The notes below the pieces were generated by a model. That model saw only the letters and a program-made list of their open reading frames with translations, was not told where the DNA came from and searched no databases. The translations under genes were made by a program, and so were the position numbers. A DNA stretch of 64,000 nucleotides from Achromobacter arsenitoxydans SY8. GTDB lineage: Bacteria; Pseudomonadota; Gammaproteobacteria; Burkholderiales; Burkholderiaceae_B. The DNA lies in NCBI RefSeq assembly GCF_000236785.1, contig NZ_AGUF01000073.1:85498-149497 (forward strand), in the 5' to 3' direction. Below are positions 52,598 to 60,500 of this stretch, in pieces (within the stretch, counting starts at the first letter, position 1; each line of letters begins with the position of its first letter).

Positions 52598-53347
52598 TTA
52601 CTTTTCGTCCTTCATCTTCACATCGCTGGACGAGTCGGCCTTCAGGCCGCTGGTATTGATCTTGCCCGGCGGCGGGGCGTCGATCTCGTCCAGGTTCGCG
52701 GCGGCGGCAGCCGGAGCGGCCACATCGTCCAGATTCACGGCATCAGGCGCCGCGGGCTTGGGCGCGGCTGCCTTCGGCGGCGCCTTCGGACGCGGCTTGG
52801 CCGGCACGCGCGGCTTGGCGGCTTCCAGCGGACGGGTATACAGATTGCCGTCCTGGTAGACCAGCATATAGGGCTTGCCGACGGCGGGCTTCACCGTCTG
52901 GCGGGCGGTCCACTGGCCGTTGGCCACATTGAAGGACAGCGGGCCTTCGCAACTGCGATAGCCAGTCTGATACTTGGACGACTGCGTGCCCGACACGCGG
53001 TACACATGGTAGACGTGGCTGCAGCCGGCCTCCGGCACGTCCAGCGTGATCAGCGTCGCGCCAGGGACCTCGGACACGTTGGCCACCATCATCATGCTGC
53101 CCTTGACGTCGAGCTCCATGACTTTCTTTTGGCCATACAGCTTGATGTCGTAGGAATCGTTGTAATAGCGGCGCAGCGCCGCACGTTCGCCGTTGACCGA
53201 GAAGACCTGCTGTTCCTTGGCCAGGACTTCGCCGAAGTCCAGGCCCATCTTGCCCGAGCCGGTGCTGACGCAACCCGACAGCGCGATCACCCCAGACATC
53301 AAAACTATTGCGCCAACCGAACGGCCAGTGCCCGGCTTGTGTGCCAT
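52598..53347 (-). CDS. lipoprotein with Pro/Ala/Lys-rich tail, unknown function
   Basis: From MAHKPGTGRSVGAIVLMSGVIAL the product has 249 residues with lipobox LSGC (Cys26). The conserved part covers about 35-165: FSVNGERAALRRYYNDSYDI, MELDVKGSMMMVANVSEVPG and LDVPEAGCSHVYHVYRVSGT, with a second cysteine in YRSCEGPLSF. The C-terminal 80 residues are Pro/Ala/Lys-rich, with repeated DDV/DEI acidic patches, probably disordered and reaching into the periplasm. The frame is open up to 53446, but only this start gives a proper signal. It is divergent from the 661-residue secreted protein, with a shared AT-rich promoter region. Confidence 0.7.
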   Translation of the reverse strand: MAHKPGTGRSVGAIVLMSGVIALSGCVSTGSGKMGLDFGEVLAKEQQVFSVNGERAALRRYYNDSYDIKLYGQKKVMELDVKGSMMMVANVSEVPGATLITLDVPEAGCSHVYHVYRVSGTQSSKYQTGYRSCEGPLSFNVANGQWTARQTVKPAVGKPYMLVYQDGNLYTRPLEAAKPRVPAKPRPKAPPKAAAPKPAAPDAVNLDDVAAPAAAAANLDEIDAPPPGKINTSGLKADSSSDVKMKDEK

Positions 53348-53446
53348 TTGTGCCAAAACCCTACCGACGAGCGCCGCCACCATCAATAACCCCTTGATTA
53401 CAAAACAAAATTTCTTGAAGACCGGCCTTTCCGACAACCGTGTCAC

Positions 53447-53476
53447 TTATTTCAAAATGATTCGCACTGTTATACT
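53447..53476 (+). promoter_or_regulatory. sigma-70 promoter with extended -10
   Basis: TTATTT (53447-53452) and TATACT (53471-53476) are 18 bp apart; TG at 53468-53469 gives an extended -10 (TGTTATACT). The predicted start is about 25-30 bp before the ATG at 53510. Confidence 0.6.
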
Positions 53477-53509
53477 GTAAACCAAAGCGAACAGGGCGAG
53501 GCTTGAAGG

Positions 53510-55495
53510 ATGAAGAAGGTTTGCGTAGCCGCGGCGATCGCCGCAAGCGTCGGCAGCTTGCCGGCGCACGCCGAGGCGTACCGCCTGGCGTACTCGAAAG
53601 CAGAAAACATCGAGATATTCATTGACCACGCCAACGGCGCTGCCTGGTGCGGTCCCCAACTGAATCTACGCGCGGTCTACGGCGGCGCCCCCGACGCCGA
53701 GGCCCTGGGCCGGCTGCTGCCCAAGATCGGCGTGCTGCTCAACAAACAGTGCCCGCAAGCGGCCGACCTGCGCTGGACCAGCGTCAGCAGCGCCGGCGCC
53801 CGCGTCGCCGAAGGCACCAGCGCCAAGGCATCCGGCTGGACGATGCAGATGGCCGCTGCGCCGGTTGCTCCTGCAGCGGTTGCTCCTGCAGCGGTTGCTC
53901 CTGCAGCGGTTGTTCCCGCACCGGTTGTTCCCGCTCCGGTTGCTGCGGCACCGGCCGCCGCGGCGCCGGCCGCCGCGGCAACGGCCGCCGCTCCTGCCAT
54001 GGCTGAACCGGCGCCCACGCCCGCCTCCGCGCAAACCACGCCGCCAGCGGCCGTTCCCCCGGCCGCGCCTGCGGTTGAACCGCCCCCGGCCGTCGCGCCT
54101 TCGCCAGTCATTGCCCCTGCGCCTGCGCCTGTCGCGGCTGCGGTTCCGGCCGCACCCGCACCCGAGCCAGCCCCCGCCCCGGCCGCGCCCGTTGTCCAGG
54201 CCCAACCGGCCGCGCCGGCTCCCGCCGCCCCGATCCCGGCCCCCGTCCAGGCCGCGTTCGCGGTCAACGGCTGGACGCCCCCGCAGCCTGGTGCCGTGCT
54301 GTCCGCAACCAAGCAGCTCAAGGTCATGCAGGACCAGAACGGCTGCAAGGTGATCTCGACCTTCCAACTGGGCGACGGCGCGCAGTACATCACGCTGAAA
54401 TCCGACGGCCTGACCTGCGGCCCCGACGGCTACGCGACCGGCAAGGGCCGGCTGCGGCTGGAGCGCTCGGACGGCGCCCGTATCGCGCAGACGAACGACG
54501 TCTGGCTCGTGTCGGGCATTCCCTTCGCGTCGCCCGTGGCCGACGCCCGCTTGGCCTATGTCGGCGACAACGGCGCGCTGTGGTTCCACATGGACAGCGA
54601 TCCGGCAAGCCGCTCGCACTACCTGCTGCGCGCGGAACGCACGACGTACAGCAATGCGCTGCAGGTCTGGCGCTACAACCGGATCGACGTTGTCACCGAA
54701 AGCGCGGACGGGTTCCGCAATGCCACCGACATCAGGGTGGCCGTGGACGCCGCCCTGCGCGTGCTGGAACGCACGTCGGTTCCCGACGCCGCCAATGCGC
54801 ACATCTTGTTCTCGGACAGCCTGGAACTGGGCGCCATCGGCGGGCAGACCGAGCATCTGCTCTACGCCATCAACGCCGACCGCGCCACCGACTGGCGCAC
54901 CGGCAAGCCCAAGAGCGAATGGCGCTACAACCTGCAGTACGCGCAGAATTACCTGTTCAAGCGCGACGAGATCCTGGCCCGCCAGAAGCGCGAGGCCCAG
55001 ATGCGCCTGGCCAACAAGGAACGCGACAACCTGCGCCAGTACCAGAACCTGGTCGAGCAGGCCAAGAATGACCCCAACGGTATCCTGGGCCGCATGCTGC
55101 GCGACGTCCGCTACGAACCGCTGAGCGGCGGCAGCTACGGCGGCCTGATGGCCGGCCGCAAGGCGACGGTGCGCATGGTGGTCCATGTGGACGACCATAA
55201 GGACAACGACGCCATTGCCGATTGGCCGTACGAAATGCGCCTGCCCGGCCAGAAGTCGCTGAAGGAAGGCTGGTACCTGGTCCCCGGCGACATCACGCTG
55301 GACACGAAGCGCGTGGATGGCCGCGGCCTGCCCCTGACGCTGCTGACGCTGGGCCAGGGTGTCCCCCACGCCTGCAAGAAGGAAGGCTGCGCCGACCTGA
55401 ATGATCCGCTGGTGGGCGCGCGCATGATGCTCGGCCTGCCGGACTGGACGCCCGAACAGGCCCAGGCCGTGATCGACCAAGCCTCCCAACCCTGA
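53510..55495 (+). CDS. secreted protein with Pro/Ala-rich repeat stalk, unknown function
   Basis: The 661-residue product has a signal peptide (MKKVCVAAAIAASVGSLPAHA, cleavage near 21). Residues 22-112 form a small domain. Residues about 114-250 are almost only Pro, Ala, Val, encoded in part by 15-bp tandem repeats at 53863-53952. A second domain at about 255-420 holds NGWTPPQPGAVLSATKQLKV and DGARIAQTNDVWLVSGIPFA. A helical region at about 480-545 (FKRDEILARQKREAQMRLAN) and a last domain with two cysteines (CKKEGC) follow. This is a two-domain periplasmic protein with a flexible stalk. It may span the periplasm or bind peptidoglycan; that is inference. The next gene follows after 19 bp and is probably cotranscribed. 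Confidence 0.7.
   Translation: MKKVCVAAAIAASVGSLPAHAEAYRLAYSKAENIEIFIDHANGAAWCGPQLNLRAVYGGAPDAEALGRLLPKIGVLLNKQCPQAADLRWTSVSSAGARVAEGTSAKASGWTMQMAAAPVAPAAVAPAAVAPAAVVPAPVVPAPVAAAPAAAAPAAAATAAAPAMAEPAPTPASAQTTPPAAVPPAAPAVEPPPAVAPSPVIAPAPAPVAAAVPAAPAPEPAPAPAAPVVQAQPAAPAPAAPIPAPVQAAFAVNGWTPPQPGAVLSATKQLKVMQDQNGCKVISTFQLGDGAQYITLKSDGLTCGPDGYATGKGRLRLERSDGARIAQTNDVWLVSGIPFASPVADARLAYVGDNGALWFHMDSDPASRSHYLLRAERTTYSNALQVWRYNRIDVVTESADGFRNATDIRVAVDAALRVLERTSVPDAANAHILFSDSLELGAIGGQTEHLLYAINADRATDWRTGKPKSEWRYNLQYAQNYLFKRDEILARQKREAQMRLANKERDNLRQYQNLVEQAKNDPNGILGRMLRDVRYEPLSGGSYGGLMAGRKATVRMVVHVDDHKDNDAIADWPYEMRLPGQKSLKEGWYLVPGDITLDTKRVDGRGLPLTLLTLGQGVPHACKKEGCADLNDPLVGARMMLGLPDWTPEQAQAVIDQASQP
53863..53952 (+). 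repeat. 15-bp tandem repeat encoding Val-Ala/Val-Pro-Ala units
   Basis: Six 15-bp units stand head to tail. The first three are identical (GGTTGCTCCTGCAGC) and the others are diverged (GGTTGTTCCCGCACC, GGTTGTTCCCGCTCC, GGTTGCTGCGGCACC). They encode VAPAA, VAPAA, VAPAA, VVPAP, VVPAP, VAAAP-like units in the stalk. Copy-number change would not shift the frame. Confidence 0.85.
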
Positions 55496-55514
55496 TAGCC
55501 GGACGAGCAACGCA

Positions 55515-56492
55515 ATGATCAAACAAAAGAAAGCCCTGATCGCAGGCGGCGTCGTGGCGGCGCTGGCCTGCGCCTGGTGGGGGCTGGGCGCCTACGCGTC
55601 CGGCAAGGCCGAAGACGAACTGCTGGCCCTGCTGGACAAGACCGGCCAGCGCGACATGGTGCACTGGAAGAGCATTTCGGCGTCGCCGTTCGGCTCCGCC
55701 AAGCTGAAGGAAGTCACGATCGGATCGGCGGGGTCGCCCATCGCCAGCATCGAGACGGTCAGGATCAGCGGCCTGCGCAACACGCGCGACCGCCAGAGCG
55801 GCGACGTGACGATCGAAGGCGCGGCGCTGCCCAACGGCAACAGCGTGCTGAGCCAGACGGACCTGATCCGCCAGGCCGGCAAGTCCGACCTGCCCCCCGC
55901 CAACCTGCGCGTGCGCTGGGACTACCAGCGGGACGACGACAACGCGTCGATCCATCTCAACCTGGAGCAGCCCGACGCGCTGAACGCCGAGCTGACGCTG
56001 GGCCTGGAGCGCGTCAACGGCGCAGCCGCCCTGGCCGAGAACGGCGCCGCGCTGGGCGCGCTGGGCATGATGGGAATCATGGGCATGGGCCGCATGGACC
56101 GCGCCCTGGCGCCCCTGGCGGAAGTGCGCATTACGGAAGGCAGCCTGTTGCTGAAAGACGATGGTTACGTCAAGCGCAGCATCGAGCTCTACAAGCGCTA
56201 CAACATCGCCGCTGTTCCGGGCGAAGGCAACCCGGACAAGCAGCGCGACAAGCTGTTCGACAAGTTCATCGACGACGCCCGCAAGCAGTGCGTCCAGCGC
56301 AAGGCGATGGCGGGCTTCAAGGACAACGACGACGCCTGCGAGGCCGCGGCCAATTTCGCGGGCGGGGAAGACCGCGAGATCAAGCTGACCCTGAATCCGC
56401 GCAACGGCGTGTCCGTGGCCGAAATGCTGTCGGGCGGCGGCCGTGATTACAGCAAGGTGCTGGCCCTGTTCTCGCCCACCCTGAAGAACTGA
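55515..56492 (+). CDS. membrane-anchored periplasmic protein of unknown function
   Basis: The 325-residue product has an N-terminal membrane anchor (KKALIAGGVVAALACAWWGL, residues 5-24) and then a periplasmic part. DDNASIHLNLEQPDALNAELTLGLERVNGAAALAENG-like segments (about 140-185, here cut) and a Met/Gly-rich loop (GALGMMGIMGMGRMDRALA) are notable. Two cysteines, CVQRK and DACEAAANF, lie near 260-280. The alternating beta pattern is reminiscent of DUF945/AsmA-like lipid-facing proteins, but this is by eye only. It follows the 661-residue gene closely and ends at a strong terminator, so the two form an operon. Confidence 0.65.
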   Translation: MIKQKKALIAGGVVAALACAWWGLGAYASGKAEDELLALLDKTGQRDMVHWKSISASPFGSAKLKEVTIGSAGSPIASIETVRISGLRNTRDRQSGDVTIEGAALPNGNSVLSQTDLIRQAGKSDLPPANLRVRWDYQRDDDNASIHLNLEQPDALNAELTLGLERVNGAAALAENGAALGALGMMGIMGMGRMDRALAPLAEVRITEGSLLLKDDGYVKRSIELYKRYNIAAVPGEGNPDKQRDKLFDKFIDDARKQCVQRKAMAGFKDNDDACEAAANFAGGEDREIKLTLNPRNGVSVAEMLSGGGRDYSKVLALFSPTLKN

Positions 56493-56512
56493 GCGCAACG
56501 CGCCGGAACTGG

Positions 56513-56551
56513 CCGGGCGGCATCCTGCAAGGGATGCCGCCCGGTTTTTTT
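56513..56551 (+). terminator. rho-independent terminator
   Basis: CCGGGCGGCATCC (56513-56525) and GGATGCCGCCCGG (56532-56544) form a perfect 13-bp stem with a 6-nt loop, followed by seven T residues (56545-56551). It ends the 53510-56492 operon. Confidence 0.93.
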
Positions 56552-56576
56552 GCGCCAGCCTGCGCCGACCTATAAT
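56548..56576 (+). promoter_or_regulatory. promoter of the small lipoprotein gene
   Basis: A perfect TATAAT lies at 56571-56576, with TTTTGC at 56548-56553 17 bp upstream as a weak -35 that overlaps the preceding T-run. It drives the 54-residue lipoprotein that begins at 56632. Confidence 0.6.
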
Positions 56577-56631
56577 CGTTTCATACGATGCAAGCCACGC
56601 GCCTGCTGAGGGGCAGACGCAGGAGACCTTG

Positions 56632-56796
56632 ATGAAATCCCCGTTGAAGCACCTGCTTTCCCTCCTTGCCGCCACCCTGCTATTGGCCGGATGCACTTCC
56701 GGCCCCGGCGGCCCGCCGCACCCTGGAGCGGTCAATCCCTATAGCACCGGCGGCTTCCGCGACCCCGGCCCCAACTACCCTGACACCGGAAGGTAA
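56632..56796 (+). CDS. small lipoprotein (54 residues)
   Basis: The gene encodes MKSPLKHLLSLLAATLLLAG followed by CTSGPGGPPHPGAVNPYSTGG and a short end, 54 residues in all. The lipobox is LLAGC with Cys21. AGGAG lies six bases upstream, and a perfect TATAAT precedes it, so expression is likely. The mature part of about 34 residues is Gly/Pro-rich without a known domain, like many small entericidin-type or scaffold lipoproteins. It ends 20 bp before the convergent thioredoxin gene. It is too short for common gene-calling cut-offs. Confidence 0.75.
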   Translation: MKSPLKHLLSLLAATLLLAGCTSGPGGPPHPGAVNPYSTGGFRDPGPNYPDTGR

Positions 56797-56816
56797 GCGC
56801 GCCCACGCAGCCGGAC

Positions 56817-57347
56817 TTAGCCCGGCTGCGCCAGCAGGCGCTGGATCTCGGCTTCCGTCTCTTGATAGCGGCCCTCGCCGAAGTGGCTATAGACCACCCT
56901 GCCCTGCTTGTCGATCAGGTACGCCGCCGGCCAATACTGGTTGCGGTACGCGCTCCAGGTGGCGTAGCGGTTGTCCTGCGCCACCGGATAGCTGATGCCG
57001 AAGCGCTGCAGCGCCTTTTCCACATTGGGCGTAGACCGCTCGAACGGAAACTCCGGCGTGTGCACGCCCACCACCACCAGGCCCTGGTCCTTGTACTTCT
57101 GGTGCCAGCTCGTGACGTAGGGCAGCGTGCGGATGCAATTGATGCAGGTATAGGTCCAGAAATCCACCAGCACCACCTTGCCGCGTAGCGACTCTATGGT
57201 CAGCGGCTCGCTGTTGAGCCATTTGTCGATGCCGGTGAACTCCGGCGCCTGCGGCGCGGCGGCGGGCGGGGCGGCGTGTGCCGCGCCTTGCATCAGGGAG
57301 GCGGCGACCAGCGCGCCCAGGGCGATCTTCTTGAACGTGGCAAACAT
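56817..57347 (-). CDS. periplasmic thioredoxin-family protein
   Basis: The 176-residue product has a signal peptide (MFATFKKIALGALVAASLMQ..., cleavage near 26). A TlpA/DipZ-like thioredoxin fold follows, with the redox pair CINC at 68-71 in VDFWTYTCINCIRTLPYV. VGVHTPEFPFERSTPNVEKAL and a cis-proline region WPAAYLIDKQGRV are typical of the DipZ C-terminal domain. It is 17 bp downstream of the CcdA-family gene on the same strand. CcdA would pass electrons from the cytoplasm to this periplasmic thioredoxin, so the pair probably reduces disulfides or sulfoxides outside the inner membrane. Confidence 0.9.
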   Translation of the reverse strand: MFATFKKIALGALVAASLMQGAAHAAPPAAAPQAPEFTGIDKWLNSEPLTIESLRGKVVLVDFWTYTCINCIRTLPYVTSWHQKYKDQGLVVVGVHTPEFPFERSTPNVEKALQRFGISYPVAQDNRYATWSAYRNQYWPAAYLIDKQGRVVYSHFGEGRYQETEAEIQRLLAQPG

Positions 57348-57363
57348 GGTTGACTCCTTAAGG

Positions 57364-58050
57364 TCAGGCGAACAGGTTGCTGATCCAGGCGTAGGCCAGG
57401 ACGTCGTACTGGAAATGGATGGCGATGGCGGTCAGGACCAGCAGCACGCCGAATCCCTGCTGCAGCCGGTGCGTGTGGCGGGATAGCCCCCGCACCCGCG
57501 CGGCGATGGCTTGGCCGCCGTAGGCGATGACGAGCATGGGCACGCCAGCGCCGATGGCGAACACCAGCAGCAGGGTGCTGGACTGCACCAGGTCTTGCGC
57601 CTTGGCGGCCAGCACCAGGATCGAAGCCAGCACGGGCCCAGCGCAGGGCGTCCACACGGCGCCCAAAGACAGGCCCAGCACGAAGCCGCCGGCGTTGCCG
57701 CTGCCGCTTCCCCCCGCGCCGGCCAGGCGCTGCAAGGGACCGCCCGCGCGGGCGATCAGCCAGTCGTAAGGCTGGGGCCAGATCCGTGCCAGGCCAAACA
57801 GCGCCAGCAGGACGATAGAGGTCGAGCGCACCGCCTCGTGCACGGATTCATTCAGGTTGGACAGGAGGCTGAGCGCAATGCCCAGGCCGGCGAACGCCAG
57901 CACGAAGCCGGACACGACGAACAAGGGGCGCAGCCGGCCGCCGCGTTCCAGCGAGGTGCCCAGCAGCACCGGCAACAAGGGCAGCACGCAAGGCGACGCG
58001 ATGGTCAGCATGCCGGCAAGCAGAGCGATGGGAGTGTTGATGAGGTCCAT
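57364..58050 (-). CDS. CcdA-family membrane electron carrier
   Basis: The 228-residue product has six helices and the two conserved redox cysteines of CcdA/DsbD-beta: Cys in TIASPCVLPLLPVLLG (about 21) and in VWTPCAGPVLASIL (about 138). The two segments are inverted repeats of each other, as in the family. It carries electrons from cytoplasmic thioredoxin across the membrane. The gene for its likely partner, a periplasmic thioredoxin with signal peptide, lies immediately downstream. In DipZ proteins both parts are fused; here they are separate genes. The start is preceded by AAAGGA inside a GGGGTC/GACCCC inverted repeat (58052-58077). Confidence 0.92.
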   Translation of the reverse strand: MDLINTPIALLAGMLTIASPCVLPLLPVLLGTSLERGGRLRPLFVVSGFVLAFAGLGIALSLLSNLNESVHEAVRSTSIVLLALFGLARIWPQPYDWLIARAGGPLQRLAGAGGSGSGNAGGFVLGLSLGAVWTPCAGPVLASILVLAAKAQDLVQSSTLLLVFAIGAGVPMLVIAYGGQAIAARVRGLSRHTHRLQQGFGVLLVLTAIAIHFQYDVLAYAWISNLFA

Positions 58051-58237
58051 GGGGGTCGTCCTTTGGAAAGTGACCCCATTGCACCCGCCGCACGTATCCG
58101 GCTTGTGCCGGACAGGCGGAATTTTTCAAGCGCGTGTATCCGCCGCCAGGGCGTATACAGTACGACACACTTCATGGCGCGGCCGGCGCTATAAACCGAT
58201 CACATCCCGCGTTCACAGCCCGCACCCGGACTTCCTC

Positions 58238-58375
58238 ATGAAGCGCTTTCTTGCCGTCCTGCTGCTGCTCTTTGGCGGATTCGCCGCCGAAGCGGCCAAG
58301 CCCTTCCAATGTCAGCTCGTCTCCAACAGCCGTCCGCGCCGCGATCCCCTGCCGCCGGACGGCAGCCAGCCCTAG
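58238..58375 (+). CDS. possible 45-residue secreted peptide
   Basis: The frame encodes MKRFLAVLLLLFGGFAAEAA followed by a 25-residue polar tail with one cysteine, ending PPDGSQP. The first 19-20 residues are a clean signal peptide with an AEA cleavage site. It sits 65 bp upstream of the response-regulator gene on the same strand. No ribosome site is strong (GGACTTCCTC precedes). It may be a small periplasmic peptide of the two-component system, or a chance frame. Confidence 0.4.
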   Translation: MKRFLAVLLLLFGGFAAEAAKPFQCQLVSNSRPRRDPLPPDGSQP

Positions 58376-58440
58376 AATCACGAAGCCCGACCGGCACGCC
58401 CGCCGCGCCCCCCAAACCAATCAATAGAAGGCACCCGCAG

Positions 58441-59181
58441 ATGGATCACATAGACCACGTCATGATCGTGGACGACGATCGGGAGATTCGCGAACTGGCC
58501 GGCAGCTTCCTGCGCAAGAACGGCCTGACGGTCACGCTGGCGGCGGACGGGCGGCAGATGCGGTCCCTGCTGGAAAGCCTGTCCGTCGACCTGATCGTGC
58601 TGGACATCATGATGCCCGGCGACGACGGCCTGGTGCTGTGCCGCGAACTGCGCAGCGGCAAGCACCGCCGCATCCCGATTTTGATGCTGACCGCGCGCAG
58701 CGACGACATGGACCGCGTGCTGGGCCTGGAAATGGGCGCCGACGACTATCTGGTCAAGCCCTTCGTCGCGCGTGAACTGCTGGCGCGCATCAAGGCCATC
58801 CTGCGCCGCACGCGCATGCTGCCGCCCAATTTCCAGGTGACCGAGCCCGGACGCGAGATCGCCTTCGGCAACTGGCGGCTGGACACCACCGCCCGTCACC
58901 TGCTGGACGCGGACGGCACCATCGTGTCGCTCAGCGGTGCGGAATACCGGCTGCTGCGCGTCTTCCTGGACCATCCGCAGCGCGTGCTCAACCGCGACCA
59001 GCTGTTGAACCTGACGCAAGGCCGCGACGCCGACTTCTTTGGGCGCTCGATCGACCTGCTGGTCAGCCGCCTGCGTCAGCGGCTGCGCGAGGACGCGCGC
59101 GAGCCCATGTACATCAAGACCGTGCGCAGCGAGGGCTATGTGTTCTCCGCCGCGGTCGACGTCTCGGAATCCGGCCAGTGA
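58441..59181 (+). CDS. OmpR-family response regulator
   Basis: From MDHIDHVMIVDDDREIRELA the product has 246 residues. The receiver domain (1-118) has the acidic pair at 11-12, the phosphorylated Asp55 in LIVLDIMMPGDDG, Thr84 and Lys106 in DDYLVKPF. The winged-helix effector domain covers about 140-240, ending IKTVRSEGYVFSAAV. The frame is open from 58309, but homology starts at 58441. It overlaps the sensor kinase gene by 4 bp, forming a classical two-component operon similar in domain order to OmpR/EnvZ and RisA/RisS of Bordetella. Confidence 0.94.
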   Translation: MDHIDHVMIVDDDREIRELAGSFLRKNGLTVTLAADGRQMRSLLESLSVDLIVLDIMMPGDDGLVLCRELRSGKHRRIPILMLTARSDDMDRVLGLEMGADDYLVKPFVARELLARIKAILRRTRMLPPNFQVTEPGREIAFGNWRLDTTARHLLDADGTIVSLSGAEYRLLRVFLDHPQRVLNRDQLLNLTQGRDADFFGRSIDLLVSRLRQRLREDAREPMYIKTVRSEGYVFSAAVDVSESGQ

Positions 59182-60497
59182 ACGCCGCCGCACCGCGCCC
59201 GTTTGCCTGGCCCCGCACGCTGGTCGCACGGCTGTTCCTGATCTTCGTGGCGGGCCTGGTCCTGGCCTACGGCCTGTCGTTCGCGTCGCTCTTCTATGAG
59301 CGCTACAGCGCCACCCGCAACATGATGCTGGGCGACCTGGAGCGCGACGTCGCCATCGCCATGGACATCCTGGACCGGCTGCCCGCCGCCGAACGCCCCG
59401 CCTGGCTGCCGCGCCTGTCCAGCAACAACCGCCAGTACCTGCTGGGCGACGGCAAGGCGGACCAGCCGCTGGGCAACGACGCCGCGCGCACCGCCGCCCA
59501 GTCGATCGAAGCCGCGCTGGGGCCGGACCGCCCCGTAACGGTGCGCGCCATGGCCGACGATCCCCGGCACATCCAGGCCCGCGTCGTGCTGTCCGACGGC
59601 CAGCCGGCGATCCTGGACATCGAGCTATCCCGCATGCGGCCGGCGCCGTGGCTGTTCGGCGTGCTGGGCGTGCAGCTCTTGCTTCTGGCCGGCTGCGCGT
59701 GGCTTGCCGTACGCCTGGCCGTCCGCCCGCTGACCCGCCTGGCCCGCGCCGCCGAGGAACTGAACCCCGACAAAACCAGCCCCCTGCTGGACGAAGCCGG
59801 CCCCGCCGAGATCGCGCATGCCGCCGTCGCCTTCAACGCCATGCAGGACCGCATCGCGGCCCATGTCGCCGAACGCATGCAGATGCTGGGCGCGATTTCG
59901 CATGACCTGCAGACGCCGATCACTCGCATGAAGCTGCGCACCGAATTCATGGATCCGTCCGCCGACCGCGACAAGCTGGCGCAAGACCTGACCGAAGTGG
60001 AGCGCCTGGTGCGCGAAGGCATCGACTACGCCCGCAGCGCACACGGCAAGGCCGAGCAGCCTGCGCGGATAGACCTGAACGCCTTCCTGGACAGCTTGGT
60101 GTGCGACTACCAGGACACGGGCAAGGACGTGAACCTGTCGGGCGACGCCGTCCCGCCGCTATTGACGCGGCCGCACGCGCTGCGGCGCATCCTGGGCAAC
60201 CTGATCGACAACGCGCTGAAATTCGCGGGCGCGGCCGAGCTGCACGTGGCCGAGCGGGACGGCGGGCATTTGTCTATCTTCGTGCTGGACCGCGGGCCGG
60301 GCATCCCGGCCGCCGAACTGGACGCCGTGCTGCAGCCGTTCTATCGCCTGGAAAGCTCGCGCAGCCGGGACACCGGCGGCACGGGCCTTGGGCTTGCCAT
60401 CGCGCATCAACTGGCCGCGGCCCTGGGCGGCGCGCTGATCCTCAGCAACCGGGACGGCGGCGGCCTGTCGGCCGAGGTGCGCATTCCGCCGGCCTAG
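59178..60497 (+). CDS. EnvZ-like sensor histidine kinase
   Basis: The 439-residue product has a first membrane helix at about 17-39, a periplasmic sensor of about 115 residues, a second helix at about 157-180, and a HAMP domain (181-233, RLAVRPLTRLARAAEELN). The dimerisation domain carries the phospho-acceptor His242 in GAISHDLQTPITRMKLR. The ATPase domain has the N box NLIDNALKFA, the G1 box LDRGPGIPAAEL and TGGTGLGLAI. It phosphorylates the response regulator encoded immediately upstream (4-bp overlap). The signal is not known. It is convergent with mtnN, 3 bp apart. Confidence 0.94.
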   Translation: MNAAAPRPFAWPRTLVARLFLIFVAGLVLAYGLSFASLFYERYSATRNMMLGDLERDVAIAMDILDRLPAAERPAWLPRLSSNNRQYLLGDGKADQPLGNDAARTAAQSIEAALGPDRPVTVRAMADDPRHIQARVVLSDGQPAILDIELSRMRPAPWLFGVLGVQLLLLAGCAWLAVRLAVRPLTRLARAAEELNPDKTSPLLDEAGPAEIAHAAVAFNAMQDRIAAHVAERMQMLGAISHDLQTPITRMKLRTEFMDPSADRDKLAQDLTEVERLVREGIDYARSAHGKAEQPARIDLNAFLDSLVCDYQDTGKDVNLSGDAVPPLLTRPHALRRILGNLIDNALKFAGAAELHVAERDGGHLSIFVLDRGPGIPAAELDAVLQPFYRLESSRSRDTGGTGLGLAIAHQLAAALGGALILSNRDGGGLSAEVRIPPA

Positions 60498-60500
60498 GCG

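Noticed and set aside
53863-53990. CRISPR-like repeats
   Set aside because: The units are 15 bp, contiguous and in frame with a protein; there are no spacers.
53666-55522. 618-codon minus-strand frame with Gly/Arg/Asn-rich repeats
   Set aside because: It is antisense to the Pro/Ala repeats of the real secreted protein.
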